From contig CAZFGK010000003.1 in assembly GCA_964518635.1 (NCBI GenBank), forward strand, positions 62,001 through 126,000: DNA of 64,000 nucleotides, written 5' to 3'. The stretch's first letter is position 1. Each line of letters starts with the position of its first letter. Under the pieces are notes generated by a model. It was not told the origin of the DNA, made no database searches, and saw only the letters and a program-made list of their open reading frames with translations. Shown piece by piece: positions 9,475 through 18,936 of this stretch. Source of the DNA: CAZFGK01 sp964518635 (lineage in GTDB: Bacteria > Zixibacteria > MSB-5A5 > GN15 > FEB-12). Both the position numbers and the translations under genes were made by a program.

Positions 9475-11428
9475 CTTGCATACTCTCCTGATACATTGGT
9501 GTAACCGAAATCACATCGTGGAATCCGCGACGAATACAGGTCATGTTATCTTCTATCGCCTTTGATCCACGTTTTCCAAAGGTCTTTGTCAGAATTCTCT
9601 CCATACCCCCGAGCAGATCATCTTCGTTCAGGCCACGGATTCGTGCCAGTGGAGTAACCCGCAAAAAGACTCCAAGTAGTACAATCCCCTGCATGCGATT
9701 GATCAGTTCTCCCGATCGTGCTACAGTCCGGGCGATTGACATGGCATCGAGCCCATAGAGGCGATAACCGTTGGTGCGAATGATCTCTTTATATTTTTCC
9801 GGCAACTCTGCCCAGATATCCTCGGCAAGGGCGTGCTGAGTTTGCAGGAAGATTCCGCCAGCCGGACTGAGTCCATTAAGAGGATTCCCGCGGAGAAAGA
9901 CATTCACATCATTGATCGCGACAAAATCGACATCTTTGAGTTCCTGATGCGTCTCGATATGTGACGGTCCTGCCGCCATGAAGTACATCGTCGGCATCCC
10001 TTTTTTCTCCGCACCATACTTCGGATAGGCCTGCACACTCATGTTGAAAAGCTCGGAGCAGACTGATGCAATCACCCGATTGGTGGCAATCGAACCAAAC
10101 CCACCGATTGAGTAGCCGCGCATGGCGAAGGAGTCCTTTGATCGCGTATCGATTTCAGGATCACTGCACTGAAGGGTGTCGGGGTGGTCGATCCCCAGAC
10201 AAAAACGAAGTTTCCCGCTTTTTCCTTTTGCCAGATTCTCTACGATTGCCTGCATGTCATGGACGCGAACATCATAGCTGCCAAGTCCTCCTGCCCCATG
10301 CTGAATCACCGGCATGTGCGAGGTCTTTGTGAAATCGGGATGCCCCCAGAGGGCATCAGCAAAGGCCGCTTTGATTTCCCGTGCCAGCGGATTTTCAGGG
10401 GCGTTGGAGTCATCCATCCGCTCAAGAACTGAAATCGCTTTGACATTTTTCAATGCCTCAACCAGTTCCGGTCCGGGGAAGGGACGATAGGAGGTGATAT
10501 TCACAACTCCGACTTTGATCCCCTTCTTCTCACGCAGGGCGCGTACAGCAGCGCGAGCGGTCTCCATATAGGAGCCCATCCCGACGATGGCATACTCGGC
10601 ATCTTCCATCTGGAAAGTATCGATAAAATCGTAGTGCCTTCCGGTCAGCTTCGTGAACTCGGCGAAGACCTTTTTGAGATTTGCTTTGATTGGTGCGTAG
10701 AAAGCTCGTCCGGCGATCTTCCCCCGCATGTAGGCATCCTGATTTTGCACTACTCCGCTCATAACCGGATGACTTGGATCAATCAGATTGACCAGAGCTT
10801 CAGCAGGAGGTCTCAGAAATGATTTGATCAACTCAGCTTCGGGTCGGCGAACATCTTCGACCGTATGAGTGGTAAGAAAGCCATCCTGGATATTGAAGAA
10901 CGGGGTATAGGAATCTTCTGCCACACGACGAGATATCAAACAGAGATCCCCGGCTTCCTGTGCGTTACGCGCGAAGAGCATCCCCCAGCCGCAATCGGCG
11001 ACCCCCATGATGTCATCATGTCCGGCATGCACATTCAGCGCGTGAACCGTCATCGCGCGAGCACCAATATTGAAAACTACGGGGAGGCGTTTCCCTCCGA
11101 TGGTATAGAGCACCTCTTTCATCAGGATTAGCCCCTGCCCTGAAGTAAAGTTGGTCACCCGTCCGCCGGAGGCGGCATACCCTTCGCAGACTGTTGCGGC
11201 GGAATGCTCACTCTCTGGTTCGAGAAAGACAAGCTTCTCCCCCCATAAGTTTGACTTACCGTCTGCGACTGCTTGTTGAAATCCTGCTCCCATGTTACTG
11301 GATGGGGTGATGGGATAGCTCGATGCACCTGAGCAGGCGTTGATTTCGATCCAGACGACAGCCTCGCTGCCGTCCATCGTGGTGAGTTCACCGGGGAAAG
11401 GAATTGATCTTGACTGCATATCATTCAT
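9461..11428 (-). CDS. Pyruvate:ferredoxin oxidoreductase, alpha plus gamma part of a split enzyme
   Basis: 655 residues corresponding to domains I-III of NifJ-type enzymes. It opens with MDGSEAVVWIEINACSGASS and YPITPSSNMG (alpha domain, TPP-contacting), with FTSGQGL and the DSYTPFFNIQDGF region. A transketolase-C-like domain follows (YAIVGMGSYMETARAAV, VGVVNITSYRPFPG). It ends with the gamma domain (MRGYSIGGFGSIATNRVIAS, AINDVNVFLRGNP). The gene is promoter-proximal in a two-gene operon and overlaps the beta part by 14 nt. It is divergent from the ferredoxin/Kor/Nuo genes. The break falls exactly at the boundary between the gamma and ferredoxin domains, so this is a natural gene split and not a frameshift. 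Confidence 0.9.
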   Translation of the reverse strand: MNDMQSRSIPFPGELTTMDGSEAVVWIEINACSGASSYPITPSSNMGAGFQQAVADGKSNLWGEKLVFLEPESEHSAATVCEGYAASGGRVTNFTSGQGLILMKEVLYTIGGKRLPVVFNIGARAMTVHALNVHAGHDDIMGVADCGWGMLFARNAQEAGDLCLISRRVAEDSYTPFFNIQDGFLTTHTVEDVRRPEAELIKSFLRPPAEALVNLIDPSHPVMSGVVQNQDAYMRGKIAGRAFYAPIKANLKKVFAEFTKLTGRHYDFIDTFQMEDAEYAIVGMGSYMETARAAVRALREKKGIKVGVVNITSYRPFPGPELVEALKNVKAISVLERMDDSNAPENPLAREIKAAFADALWGHPDFTKTSHMPVIQHGAGGLGSYDVRVHDMQAIVENLAKGKSGKLRFCLGIDHPDTLQCSDPEIDTRSKDSFAMRGYSIGGFGSIATNRVIASVCSELFNMSVQAYPKYGAEKKGMPTMYFMAAGPSHIETHQELKDVDFVAINDVNVFLRGNPLNGLSPAGGIFLQTQHALAEDIWAELPEKYKEIIRTNGYRLYGLDAMSIARTVARSGELINRMQGIVLLGVFLRVTPLARIRGLNEDDLLGGMERILTKTFGKRGSKAIEDNMTCIRRGFHDVISVTPMYQESMQDAWR

Positions 11429-11795
11429 TCTTTCTGTATCGACGAGTAGCGTGTGGAATAATAATGCAACTTTTGCGAATGCGAAGAGTTTCGATCAGGA
11501 AATGAATATAATTCTGGAGTTTTTTTAATCACACAGTTGAAGTATGCATTTTCTGCTATCTATACTCTGTGGTAATGATTGGGCAATTAGTGGTAAACAG
11601 AGTGAAAGAAATACATACCAATAGATATTCGATTATTATTCCATGCGAAAAGTTGTTTTCATGTGAGTGAAATCAATGGCGTGTCGATGAAAATGTATTA
11701 TACATAAGGTGTGTGTCAGAACTGACCACGCAGTGATCTGATTCGATCTCACTCGCAAGGTGTGAGTGACGAATCGTCAGAAAAGGAGAGAGATC
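11429..11795. other. Divergent intergenic region between por and ferredoxin-kor-nuo operons
   Basis: A 367-bp AT-rich region without a gene. It must hold the promoters for both directions. A TATTATACAT box at about 11696-11705 is the best -10 candidate for the rightward operon, but I see no matching -35. No convincing leftward promoter is visible. Short repeats such as GTGAGTGA near 11663 and GAGTGA near 11764 could be regulator sites, but this is weak. Confidence 0.4.
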
Positions 11796-12083
11796 ATGGC
11801 TTATATCATCACCAGCGACTGTAACCTCTGTGACAAATGTGTGGAACCCTGTCCGAATGAAGCGATTTCTGCCGGAGCTGATATTTATGTCATTGATCCG
11901 GCGAAATGCACGGAATGTGTTGGTTTCTATGACACGCCGCAGTGTGCGGATGTTTGTCCGGTAGATAGTTGTATCACCGATCCGGACCGGAAAGAGGCAG
12001 AGCCGATTCTCCTGGCACGGGCTAAGATGCTACATCCGAATAAGAACATCCCGGATAACTATCCTTCACATTTCAGACGCTAA
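11796..12083 (+). CDS. YfhL-type 4Fe-4S dicluster ferredoxin
   Basis: 95 residues from ATG 11796, chosen because AAAGGAGAG (11783-11791) sits at the right distance; an upstream in-frame GTG at 11766 would begin before this ribosome site. Cluster motifs are CNLCDKCVEPCP and CTECVGFYDTPQCADVCP. The insertion between the second and third cysteine of the second motif is the hallmark of the YfhL/Allochromatium-type ferredoxins, which have very low redox potentials. It lies 12 nt before the 2-oxoglutarate oxidoreductase genes and faces the por operon, so it is the likely electron acceptor for one or both enzymes and a candidate donor to the adjacent complex I. Confidence 0.9.
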   Translation: MAYIITSDCNLCDKCVEPCPNEAISAGADIYVIDPAKCTECVGFYDTPQCADVCPVDSCITDPDRKEAEPILLARAKMLHPNKNIPDNYPSHFRR

Positions 12084-12095
12084 GGGTGGGAGTGT

Positions 12096-13997
12096 ATGCA
12101 ATCCTCAAAGGAGACGAACACAACACTTGCCTCGTCGATAAAATCTCTGAAGGAACGTCGTCCTCAACCCAGTGAACGTGATATCACGACCATTCGTTTT
12201 GCCGGCGACTCCGGAGACGGAATTCAACTGCTCGGTACCCGCTTTGCCAATGCTTCGGCAATGTTCGGCGATGATGTGATGACACTCGCTGAGTATCCGG
12301 CGGAGATCCGCGCCCCTGCCGGAACTGTCGCCGGTGTTTCCGGATTTCAGGTCAACATCGGTCCGCAAAACGTTTATACCGCCGGTGATCTTGTTGATGT
12401 GCTGGTGGTGATGAACCCCGCCGCACTGCAGGCAAATCTGAATACGCTGCGCCCCGGCGGGATGATTATCGCCAACGAAGATGCTTTTACCGAAAAGAAT
12501 CTGGAAAAGGCCGGATACAGCGAGAATCCACTGAAGAACGGCGTTGTATCCGATTTTAAAGTCTATTCGATTCGCATTTCGCATCTCACTGGTGCTGCAC
12601 TGGAACCGCTCAATCCCCCTCGTACACAGGTCGAACGATCAAAGAATTTCTTCGCCCTTGGGCTGGTTTGCTGGTTATTCAGTTTACCACTTGAGAATCC
12701 ACTCGGTTGGATCAATCGTCATTTCGGAAAAGATGAAAGTGTGCTGAAAGCGAATTCAACCGCTCTCGTCGCGGGCTACAATTTTGGTGACTCTACTGAG
12801 CTCTTTACGACCAGCTACATTGTTCAACCAAAACGAAGTCGCAAGCCAGGGAGCTATCGCTACTTGAACGGCAATTCAGCTCTTTCGTTAGGACTAATCG
12901 CGGCGGCACATCAGTCCGGTCTGCGGCTTTTCCTCGGCAGCTATCCAATCACACCTGCCTCGGATATTCTGCACGAACTGAGCAAACATAAAGAGTTCCC
13001 GATTACTACGTTTCAGGCAGAGGATGAGATTGCGGCAGTGGGAGCAGCAATTGGGGCATCGTTTGCCGGAGCACTCGGTGTGACTACCACTTCCGGTCCG
13101 GGGATGTCTCTTAAGACCGAGTTCATTAATCTCGCTGTAGCCGCTGAGCTACCCCTTGTGATTATTAATGTACAACGTGGTGGCCCATCGACCGGACTTC
13201 CAACCAAAATGGAACAGGCCGATCTCTATCAGGCACTCTGGTCTCGTCATGGGGAATCTCCGGCGGTGGTACTTGCAGCAAGTTCACCGAAAGATTGCTT
13301 TGACACTGCCATTGAGGCAGCGCAAATCGCAATCAAGTACATGACACCCGTCATCATTCTTAGTGACGGCTACATTGCGAACGGTTCAGAGCCGTGGCGT
13401 ATTCCGGATATAAGTGAACTACCCCACTTCCCTGCCGAGTTTCTGGAGACTACCGATCGGCTACAGCCGTATAGCCGAAATCCGATTACTCTGGCACGCC
13501 CCTGGATCAAACCCGGTACCCCGGGGATGGAACACCGTATCGGAGGTCTGGAACGACGTGATCTGACTGGTGAAATTGATCTGACGGCTGAGAACCATGA
13601 GAAGATGGTTGCCTTCCGCGAAGCGAAAATCCATCGAGTCAGCAATAACATCCCACGACTCAAAATTGAAGGGGATCCGAACGCGGAACTGCTCATTATC
13701 GGTTGGGGAAGTTCGTACGGCGCAATTACACGTGCGGTACTGAATCAGAATGCCATCGGTCATCCGGTAGCCTCGATTCATCTGAGACACCTGAATCCAT
13801 TCCCGAAAGATCTGGAAGCGATTCTGGAGCGATTCCCGAAGCGAGTCATTGCTGAAAACAATCTCGGACAACTCTGGACGAAGATGCGTGCGGAGTATCT
13901 CGTTGAACTCAAGAAGTTCAACAAAGTGAAGGGGACCCCCTTCAGAATCAGCGAAATCGAAGAAATGATCGAGAAAGAGCTTGGGGTGATATCATGA
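12096..13997 (+). CDS. korA: 2-oxoglutarate:ferredoxin oxidoreductase, fused gamma-alpha subunit
   Basis: 633 residues. An N-terminal gamma domain (IRFAGDSGDGIQLLGTRFAN, EYPAEIRAPAGTVAGVSGFQ) is fused to the alpha domain (SYPITPASDILHELS, TTTSGPGMSLKTEFINLA, INVQRGGPSTGLPTK) and a C-terminal transketolase-C-like domain (ELLIIGWGSSYGAITRAV). This is the usual KorA plan in bacteria. With KorB it decarboxylates 2-oxoglutarate to succinyl-CoA and reduces ferredoxin, or runs in reverse in reductive carbon metabolism. The stop overlaps the korB start by ATGA (13994-13997). Substrate specificity for 2-oxoglutarate rather than another 2-oxoacid is inferred from overall similarity. Confidence 0.88.
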   Translation: MQSSKETNTTLASSIKSLKERRPQPSERDITTIRFAGDSGDGIQLLGTRFANASAMFGDDVMTLAEYPAEIRAPAGTVAGVSGFQVNIGPQNVYTAGDLVDVLVVMNPAALQANLNTLRPGGMIIANEDAFTEKNLEKAGYSENPLKNGVVSDFKVYSIRISHLTGAALEPLNPPRTQVERSKNFFALGLVCWLFSLPLENPLGWINRHFGKDESVLKANSTALVAGYNFGDSTELFTTSYIVQPKRSRKPGSYRYLNGNSALSLGLIAAAHQSGLRLFLGSYPITPASDILHELSKHKEFPITTFQAEDEIAAVGAAIGASFAGALGVTTTSGPGMSLKTEFINLAVAAELPLVIINVQRGGPSTGLPTKMEQADLYQALWSRHGESPAVVLAASSPKDCFDTAIEAAQIAIKYMTPVIILSDGYIANGSEPWRIPDISELPHFPAEFLETTDRLQPYSRNPITLARPWIKPGTPGMEHRIGGLERRDLTGEIDLTAENHEKMVAFREAKIHRVSNNIPRLKIEGDPNAELLIIGWGSSYGAITRAVLNQNAIGHPVASIHLRHLNPFPKDLEAILERFPKRVIAENNLGQLWTKMRAEYLVELKKFNKVKGTPFRISEIEEMIEKELGVIS

Positions 13998-15031
13998 ATG
14001 TCGTCCTTGAAAGAAAAGACTATCTGAGTGGCACCGACCCCCGTTGGTGCCCCGGATGTGGTGATCATGGCGTTTTGAAGAGCTTCACGGCGGCGATGGC
14101 ACAGATCGGACTACCGACTGAAAAACTTGCAATCATTTCCGGGATCGGCTGCTCATCACGATTTCCGCACTATGTGCGTGCCTACGGATTCCATGGCATT
14201 CATGGACGAGCCCCGGCATTGGCAATGGGCGTGCGCATGACTCGTCCAGATCTATCGGTCTGGGTAGTAACCGGCGACGGAGACGGACTCTCAATCGGCG
14301 GGAATCATTTCATGCATCTCATGCGGCGCAATCCGAATATCAAGATGCTTCTCCTGAACAATCGGATCTACGGACTCACTAAGGGTCAGGTATCGCCGAC
14401 ATCACCGAAGGGACATGTCACGAAATCGACCCCGTATGGAGCAGTGGAATCACCCGTGAATCCGGTCAGTCTCGCACTCGCTTGTGGAGCAACCTTTGTC
14501 GCCCGTGTCCCTGGAACTGACAATGCGATGACTACTGATATGATGGTCGCTGCCTACAAACACAAAGGGGTCGCACTGATCGAAGTTTTGCAGGATTGTG
14601 ACATCTTCAACGAAGGCATCTGGGCCGAAGTTACGAAGAAGAGTAACCGCGCAACAAATACCGTCACACTCGTCCACGGCGAGCCACTTCTCTTCGGTGA
14701 AAACCGTGAGAAGGGTTTTCGTGTAAAGGATTTCGATCTTGAAATAGTCAATGTCAATGATCCCGGAGTCGACAAATCGCAGTTGCTGGTCCATGACATG
14801 CATCGCAGCGATGCAACAGTTGCCCAGAAGCTCGCTCAACTGGAATATCCGAAATTCCCCTACGCTCTTGGCATCTTTCGTCAGGTTGACGCACCTGTCT
14901 ACGATGAAGAGGTCCATTGGCAAGAGGATCAAGTGGCGGCCAAAGCGGGACGGACAGATCTGTATGATCTGCTCCATGCCGGTGAAGTCTGGTCGGTCCC
15001 GGATGACAATTGGTACGAGTTGCCTGTTTAG
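13994..15031 (+). CDS. korB: 2-oxoglutarate:ferredoxin oxidoreductase, beta subunit
   Basis: 345 residues. WCPGCGDHGVLKSF and GIGCSSRFPHYV supply the cluster cysteines and the TPP pocket. GRAPALAMGVRM and GDGDGLSIGGNHFMHLMRRN form the TPP/Mg motif, followed by LNNRIYGLTKGQVSPTS. It is translationally coupled to korA. The downstream gap to nuoA is only 58 nt with no terminator, so the ferredoxin, kor and nuo genes may be one long operon. This physical link is the best sequence hint to the electron donor of the complex. Confidence 0.92.
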   Translation: MNVVLERKDYLSGTDPRWCPGCGDHGVLKSFTAAMAQIGLPTEKLAIISGIGCSSRFPHYVRAYGFHGIHGRAPALAMGVRMTRPDLSVWVVTGDGDGLSIGGNHFMHLMRRNPNIKMLLLNNRIYGLTKGQVSPTSPKGHVTKSTPYGAVESPVNPVSLALACGATFVARVPGTDNAMTTDMMVAAYKHKGVALIEVLQDCDIFNEGIWAEVTKKSNRATNTVTLVHGEPLLFGENREKGFRVKDFDLEIVNVNDPGVDKSQLLVHDMHRSDATVAQKLAQLEYPKFPYALGIFRQVDAPVYDEEVHWQEDQVAAKAGRTDLYDLLHAGEVWSVPDDNWYELPV

Positions 15032-15089
15032 CATAATCGCGCTGCCCGTACGGACTGACTCAGGAGGGATGAGAAAGTAGACCTACGCT

Positions 15090-15440
15090 ATGGAATTTTT
15101 ATTCATCATCCTGTTTGCACTGACATCGGTCGCACTGGTCGGTGGTGGGATTCTTGCCTCCCGACTTCTTTCACCACGTCGACCAAACAGAGTCAAAGGA
15201 AACCCGTACGAGTGCGGTGAAGAGACCATTGGTCCTTCATGGGTGCATTTCAATGTCGGCTATTATCTCTTCGCTCTTCTTTTTCTGATTTTTGAAGTCG
15301 AAGCGGCCTTTCTCTTTCCCTGGGCAGTGATCTTCAGAGAGATCGGACTGGCCGGATTGATCTCCGTCTTCCTCTTCATCTTCATACTATTGCTCGCTTT
15401 AATTTATTCCTGGAAGAAGGGGATTCTCGAATGGGTATGA
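15090..15440 (+). CDS. nuoA: NADH-quinone oxidoreductase-type complex I, subunit A
   Basis: 116 residues with three transmembrane helices. The conserved loop is KGNPYECGEETIGPSWVHFN, in which the GNPYECG motif contacts the quinone channel and subunits B and D; FEVEAAFLFPWA follows. An in-frame stop at 15078-15080 fixes ATG 15090 as the first possible start. A strong AGGAGGG lies 22-28 nt upstream, too far to be ideal. nuoB overlaps by 10 nt. It is the first gene of an 11-gene membrane and connecting-arm operon. Confidence 0.95.
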   Translation: MEFLFIILFALTSVALVGGGILASRLLSPRRPNRVKGNPYECGEETIGPSWVHFNVGYYLFALLFLIFEVEAAFLFPWAVIFREIGLAGLISVFLFIFILLLALIYSWKKGILEWV

Positions 15441-16141
15441 ATGACGACTCCGAACCTGCGGTCGAACGATTTCCGGGAGGATCGTTTGTCATCAGCCGAC
15501 TTGATCAGGTCATCAATCTGGCCCGATCAAATTCTCTCTGGCCTCTGACATTCGGCACCAGTTGCTGTGCCATCGAAATGATGATGGCCACTGGCGCATC
15601 ACGTCACGATATCGCCCGGTTCGGCGCGGAAGTCGCTCGCCCTTCGCCACGACAGGCAGATCTGCTTATTGTCGCAGGAACCATCGTGAAGAAGATGGCT
15701 CCGCGTCTGCGCACATTGTACGAGCAGATGGCCGAACCCCGCTATGTGATCGCCACCGGTGCCTGTACCATTTCAGGTGGCCCATTTGTCTATCAGTCAT
15801 ATACGACGGTTCGTGGTGTTGATACGATTATTCCGGTCGATGTCTACGTACCGGGCTGTCCCCCACGGCCGGAGGCACTCTTCTATGGCATCCTCACGTT
15901 GCAAAAGATGATTCGTCAGGGGGAGACCGTGCGACACCCCGATATCAGACAGAAACCGGTACTTGCTGCTCTCCCTCCTGATATCTCAATGGAAGATCTA
16001 AGTAAGGAGATGGAAGAGCTTCTTCTGGTCGATGCGACTTTTGATATCGAAAAGAAACGAAGCTCCCTGCCGTGGCCAAATCCTTCGAATGTCAGCAGCA
16101 AGATCGTTGACAAAGATGACACCGAAGAGCAGAGCAGATGA
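15431..16141 (+). CDS. nuoB: Complex I subunit B (N2 cluster)
   Basis: 236 residues. It carries the four N2-cluster cysteines: the tandem pair in TFGTSCCAIEMM, one in ATGACTISGG and one in VYVPGCPPRPEAL. The core is typical, but about 60 extra charged residues follow the last motif, so it is longer than most NuoB proteins. ATG 15431 has an AAGGGG site 9 nt upstream; a second ATG at 15437 would give an ATGA overlap with nuoA. It passes electrons from the NuoI clusters to quinone with NuoD. Confidence 0.95.
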   Translation: MGMNDDSEPAVERFPGGSFVISRLDQVINLARSNSLWPLTFGTSCCAIEMMMATGASRHDIARFGAEVARPSPRQADLLIVAGTIVKKMAPRLRTLYEQMAEPRYVIATGACTISGGPFVYQSYTTVRGVDTIIPVDVYVPGCPPRPEALFYGILTLQKMIRQGETVRHPDIRQKPVLAALPPDISMEDLSKEMEELLLVDATFDIEKKRSSLPWPNPSNVSSKIVDKDDTEEQSR

Positions 16142-16665
16142 GTGATTCGAATGCCACTGCGAGTGATGCGGTCCCCTCAGGCGACGTCGTCTCCCCATTG
16201 GTAAGTGCTCTCTGTTCTCGCTTTGCAGGTATCTCCCCCTACTCTGGAAAATCTGACTATCCTGCAATCTCGATTGATGCATCTTCGCTCCTGACGGTCA
16301 TGAGCGATTTGAAGTCTAATCCTGAGTTCGACTTCTCAGTTCTTTTTTCTCACACTGCCGTTGATCGAATAGATAATCAGCAATTTGAATTGCTCTATTT
16401 TCTTCATTCGATGAACTACCCGCATCGCTTGCTCGTGACAGTGACAATTCCCCGCCTTCTTCCCGTTATACCAACGGTTAGCGGTATCTGGAAAATCGCC
16501 GAATGGCAGGAACGGGAAGTCTTCGATCTGTTTGGTATAGAGTATGACGGACATCCGGATCTGCGGCGCATCTTCCTCGAAGATGACTGGCAGGGATTTC
16601 CGCTCCGCAAAGACTATGTCGACGATCACATGCTCACTCGCGAAGCTGAAGGAGAACACTCGTGA
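16138..16665 (+). CDS. nuoC: Complex I subunit C (30-kDa type)
   Basis: 175 residues. The conserved C-terminal signature reads WQEREVFDLFGIEYDGHPDL followed by RRIFLEDDWQGFPLRKDY, as in the 30-kDa subunit of the peripheral arm. The N-terminal 30 residues are Ser/Asp rich and variable. The start overlaps the nuoB stop by ATGA and the end overlaps nuoD by GTGA. It is separate from nuoD, unlike the fused NuoCD of enterobacteria. Confidence 0.93.
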   Translation: MSDSNATASDAVPSGDVVSPLVSALCSRFAGISPYSGKSDYPAISIDASSLLTVMSDLKSNPEFDFSVLFSHTAVDRIDNQQFELLYFLHSMNYPHRLLVTVTIPRLLPVIPTVSGIWKIAEWQEREVFDLFGIEYDGHPDLRRIFLEDDWQGFPLRKDYVDDHMLTREAEGEHS

Positions 16666-17825
16666 GCGTGCAGGTTACCACCCTTGCTCAGCGAGTCGCA
16701 ATCGGCTCGCCGGATCAGGGAGCGCAGGGGACTCAGGAATACTTCATCAATATGGGGCCGCAGCATCCGGCGACACACGGCGTACTTCGGCTCATGCTTC
16801 GGCTTGATGGGGAGACGATCAGGGAGGTCGTTCCGGTTCTTGGCTATATTCATCGCGGTATTGAAAAGGTAGGGGAGAGTCTGAGCTATCGTCAGTTTGT
16901 CTATCTCACTGACCGGATGGATTATTTGTCGGCAATGATGAACAACTGGGGAGTCGCGATGGCTGTCGAGCAAGCGACGCAGACTGAACTGAATGATCGC
17001 ATTCATGCTATTCGCACCCTCATGGCCGAACTTGAGCGATTGCAAAGTCATCTCCTCTGGTGGGGAGTACTCGGCATGGATCTGGGAGCCTTCACCCCTT
17101 TCCTGTATGGCTTTCGTGATCGGGAATTATTGACAGATGTCTTTGAAGAGACTGTCGGATGTCGCCTGACGATGAACTATATCCAGCCGGGTGGGGTGAT
17201 GACCGATCTTCATCCCAACTTTGTTCACCGAGTGAAAGCAGCTGTCGCGGAGATAAAATCAAAATTATCGGAGTATGACACTCTCCTCTCTGATAATCTC
17301 ATCTTGCGCGAGCGTACTCGCAACATCGGTATCCTGAATGAGTCTGATGCGATTTCACTTGGTGTGACGGGTCCGCCGCTGCGCGCCAGTGGCGTCCCCT
17401 ATGATCTTCGAAAGTCACATCCGTACGGCGCGTATGACAAGGTCTCCTTTCAGGTTCCTATTGGATCGGTCGGAGATTGCTGGGATCGCTATTGGGTGAG
17501 AGTAGCTGAGATGCGTCAATCGATCTCCATTGTTGAGCAGTTGATCGATGATATTCCAGAGGGAAAAACGATGCTGATGAAACCGGCGAAGAAGATTGTC
17601 CTTCCGGAGGGAATCTGGAGTAGTCAGCTCGAAACCGCCCGCGGTATCCTTGGTGTCGTCATCGTTTCAGATGGAAGGTCTGATCATCCCTATCGGATAC
17701 ATCTGCGCAGCCCCAATTTCAATAATCTCTGGGCCATCGATTGCATGAGTCGCGGTGGACGAATCGGCGATCTTGTCGCTAATGTGTCATCGCTTGATCT
17801 CGTCATACCGGATATCGACAGGTAG
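16662..17825 (+). CDS. nuoD: Complex I subunit D (49-kDa type)
   Basis: 387 residues starting at GTG 16662, which overlaps the nuoC stop. NMGPQHPATHGVLRLMLRLDG is the family signature, with the quinone-site histidines in HPATHG. GYIHRGIEK, DRMDYLSAMMNNW and the C-terminal SPNFNNLWAIDCMSRGGRIG, close to the final D-V-PDIDR end, are all present. Length and ends match the family. With NuoB it forms the quinone-reducing site. Confidence 0.95.
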   Translation: MSVQVTTLAQRVAIGSPDQGAQGTQEYFINMGPQHPATHGVLRLMLRLDGETIREVVPVLGYIHRGIEKVGESLSYRQFVYLTDRMDYLSAMMNNWGVAMAVEQATQTELNDRIHAIRTLMAELERLQSHLLWWGVLGMDLGAFTPFLYGFRDRELLTDVFEETVGCRLTMNYIQPGGVMTDLHPNFVHRVKAAVAEIKSKLSEYDTLLSDNLILRERTRNIGILNESDAISLGVTGPPLRASGVPYDLRKSHPYGAYDKVSFQVPIGSVGDCWDRYWVRVAEMRQSISIVEQLIDDIPEGKTMLMKPAKKIVLPEGIWSSQLETARGILGVVIVSDGRSDHPYRIHLRSPNFNNLWAIDCMSRGGRIGDLVANVSSLDLVIPDIDR

Positions 17826-17829
17826 CATC

Positions 17830-18936
17830 ATGACCTATCCACTATTGCCACATCTCGCCACCACGCTAAGTATCGCCGAAAAGACCGAGCAGACTCTCGC
17901 CGCCGAGCCCTGGCTAGCGGCGACCTACATCGCTGCATCACTCATCGGCATCATCGCATTCATGAGTCTCATGGGGCTTGGGTTGGTCTATGCCGAACGA
18001 AAAGTCGCCGCTCATTTTCAATGTCGGCTCGGTCCGATGCGAGTTGGCTGGCATGGAACACTTCAGACCATCGCTGATGCCATCAAGCTCGTCATGAAAG
18101 AGGATACGGTTCCCACTGGTGCTGATCGGGCACTCTTTTTCATCGCGCCGGTCATGAGTATCCTTGCGACGGTTCTTGCCCTCATCGTGATCCCCTTTGC
18201 ACCGGGAGTGCAGATCATCGATCTGGAAGTGGGCGTACTCTACCTCGCTGCGGTCAGCGGATTCGGAGTGCTCGGCATTCTGCTCGGTGGCTGGAGCTCG
18301 AATAATAAATGGTCGTTGCTTGGTGCCATGCGTTCCGGTGCACAGTTTGTCTCGTATGAAATCTCAGTGACGATTTCACTTCTGATCGTGAGTCTTTTTG
18401 CTGGCTCGATGCAGCTTTCGGAAATTGTCGCAAGTCAGGAGTCGGGCTGGTGGATCTGGCGCGGACATCTGCCGGCGATGATCGGCTTTCTTATTCTGCT
18501 CATCGCTTCAACGGCAGAAATCAATCGCGCGCCTTTCGATTTGCCGGAAGCAGAAAGTGAACTGACCGGCGGCTTTCATACCGAGTTTTCCGGAATTCGC
18601 TTCGCATTTTTCTTTCTTGCTGAATACATCAACATGTTCATCACCGCGGCAATCGCTGCGACACTTTTTCTAGGTGGCTGGATGCCCTTGCATATCGGAA
18701 CATTCGAGACCTTTAATATGGTCATGGATTTCATCCCGCCGATCATCTGGTTTCTGGGAAAGACTGCTTTTCTGATTTTCGTCATGATGTGGGTACGCTG
18801 GACATTCCCGCGGCTCCGAGTCGACCAGCTTATGCGACTTGAGTGGAAAGTGCTGGTACCAGTGAGCTTCGCCAATCTCCTGCTCTGCTCGCTCATTATC
18901 TTCGCTGGACTCTACTTCTTTCCGGGAGTGAAATAA
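17830..18936 (+). CDS. nuoH: Complex I subunit H
   Basis: 368 residues from ATG 17830, four bases after the nuoD stop. About eight transmembrane helices. LVYAERKVAAHFQCRLGPMR is the conserved first loop, followed by ADAIKLVMKED. The acidic loop NRAPFDLPEAESELTGGFHT with EFSGIRFAFFFLAEY links quinone reduction to proton movement. The final TAA shares its last base with the nuoI ATG. Confidence 0.95.
   Translation: MTYPLLPHLATTLSIAEKTEQTLAAEPWLAATYIAASLIGIIAFMSLMGLGLVYAERKVAAHFQCRLGPMRVGWHGTLQTIADAIKLVMKEDTVPTGADRALFFIAPVMSILATVLALIVIPFAPGVQIIDLEVGVLYLAAVSGFGVLGILLGGWSSNNKWSLLGAMRSGAQFVSYEISVTISLLIVSLFAGSMQLSEIVASQESGWWIWRGHLPAMIGFLILLIASTAEINRAPFDLPEAESELTGGFHTEFSGIRFAFFFLAEYINMFITAAIAATLFLGGWMPLHIGTFETFNMVMDFIPPIIWFLGKTAFLIFVMMWVRWTFPRLRVDQLMRLEWKVLVPVSFANLLLCSLIIFAGLYFFPGVK

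Noticed and set aside
12105..12584. 159-codon frame opposite korA
   Set aside because: Antisense to the conserved gamma domain; no ribosome site or motif.
14450..15034. 194-codon frame opposite korB
   Set aside because: Antisense to conserved korB sequence, and it would end against the coding direction of the operon.
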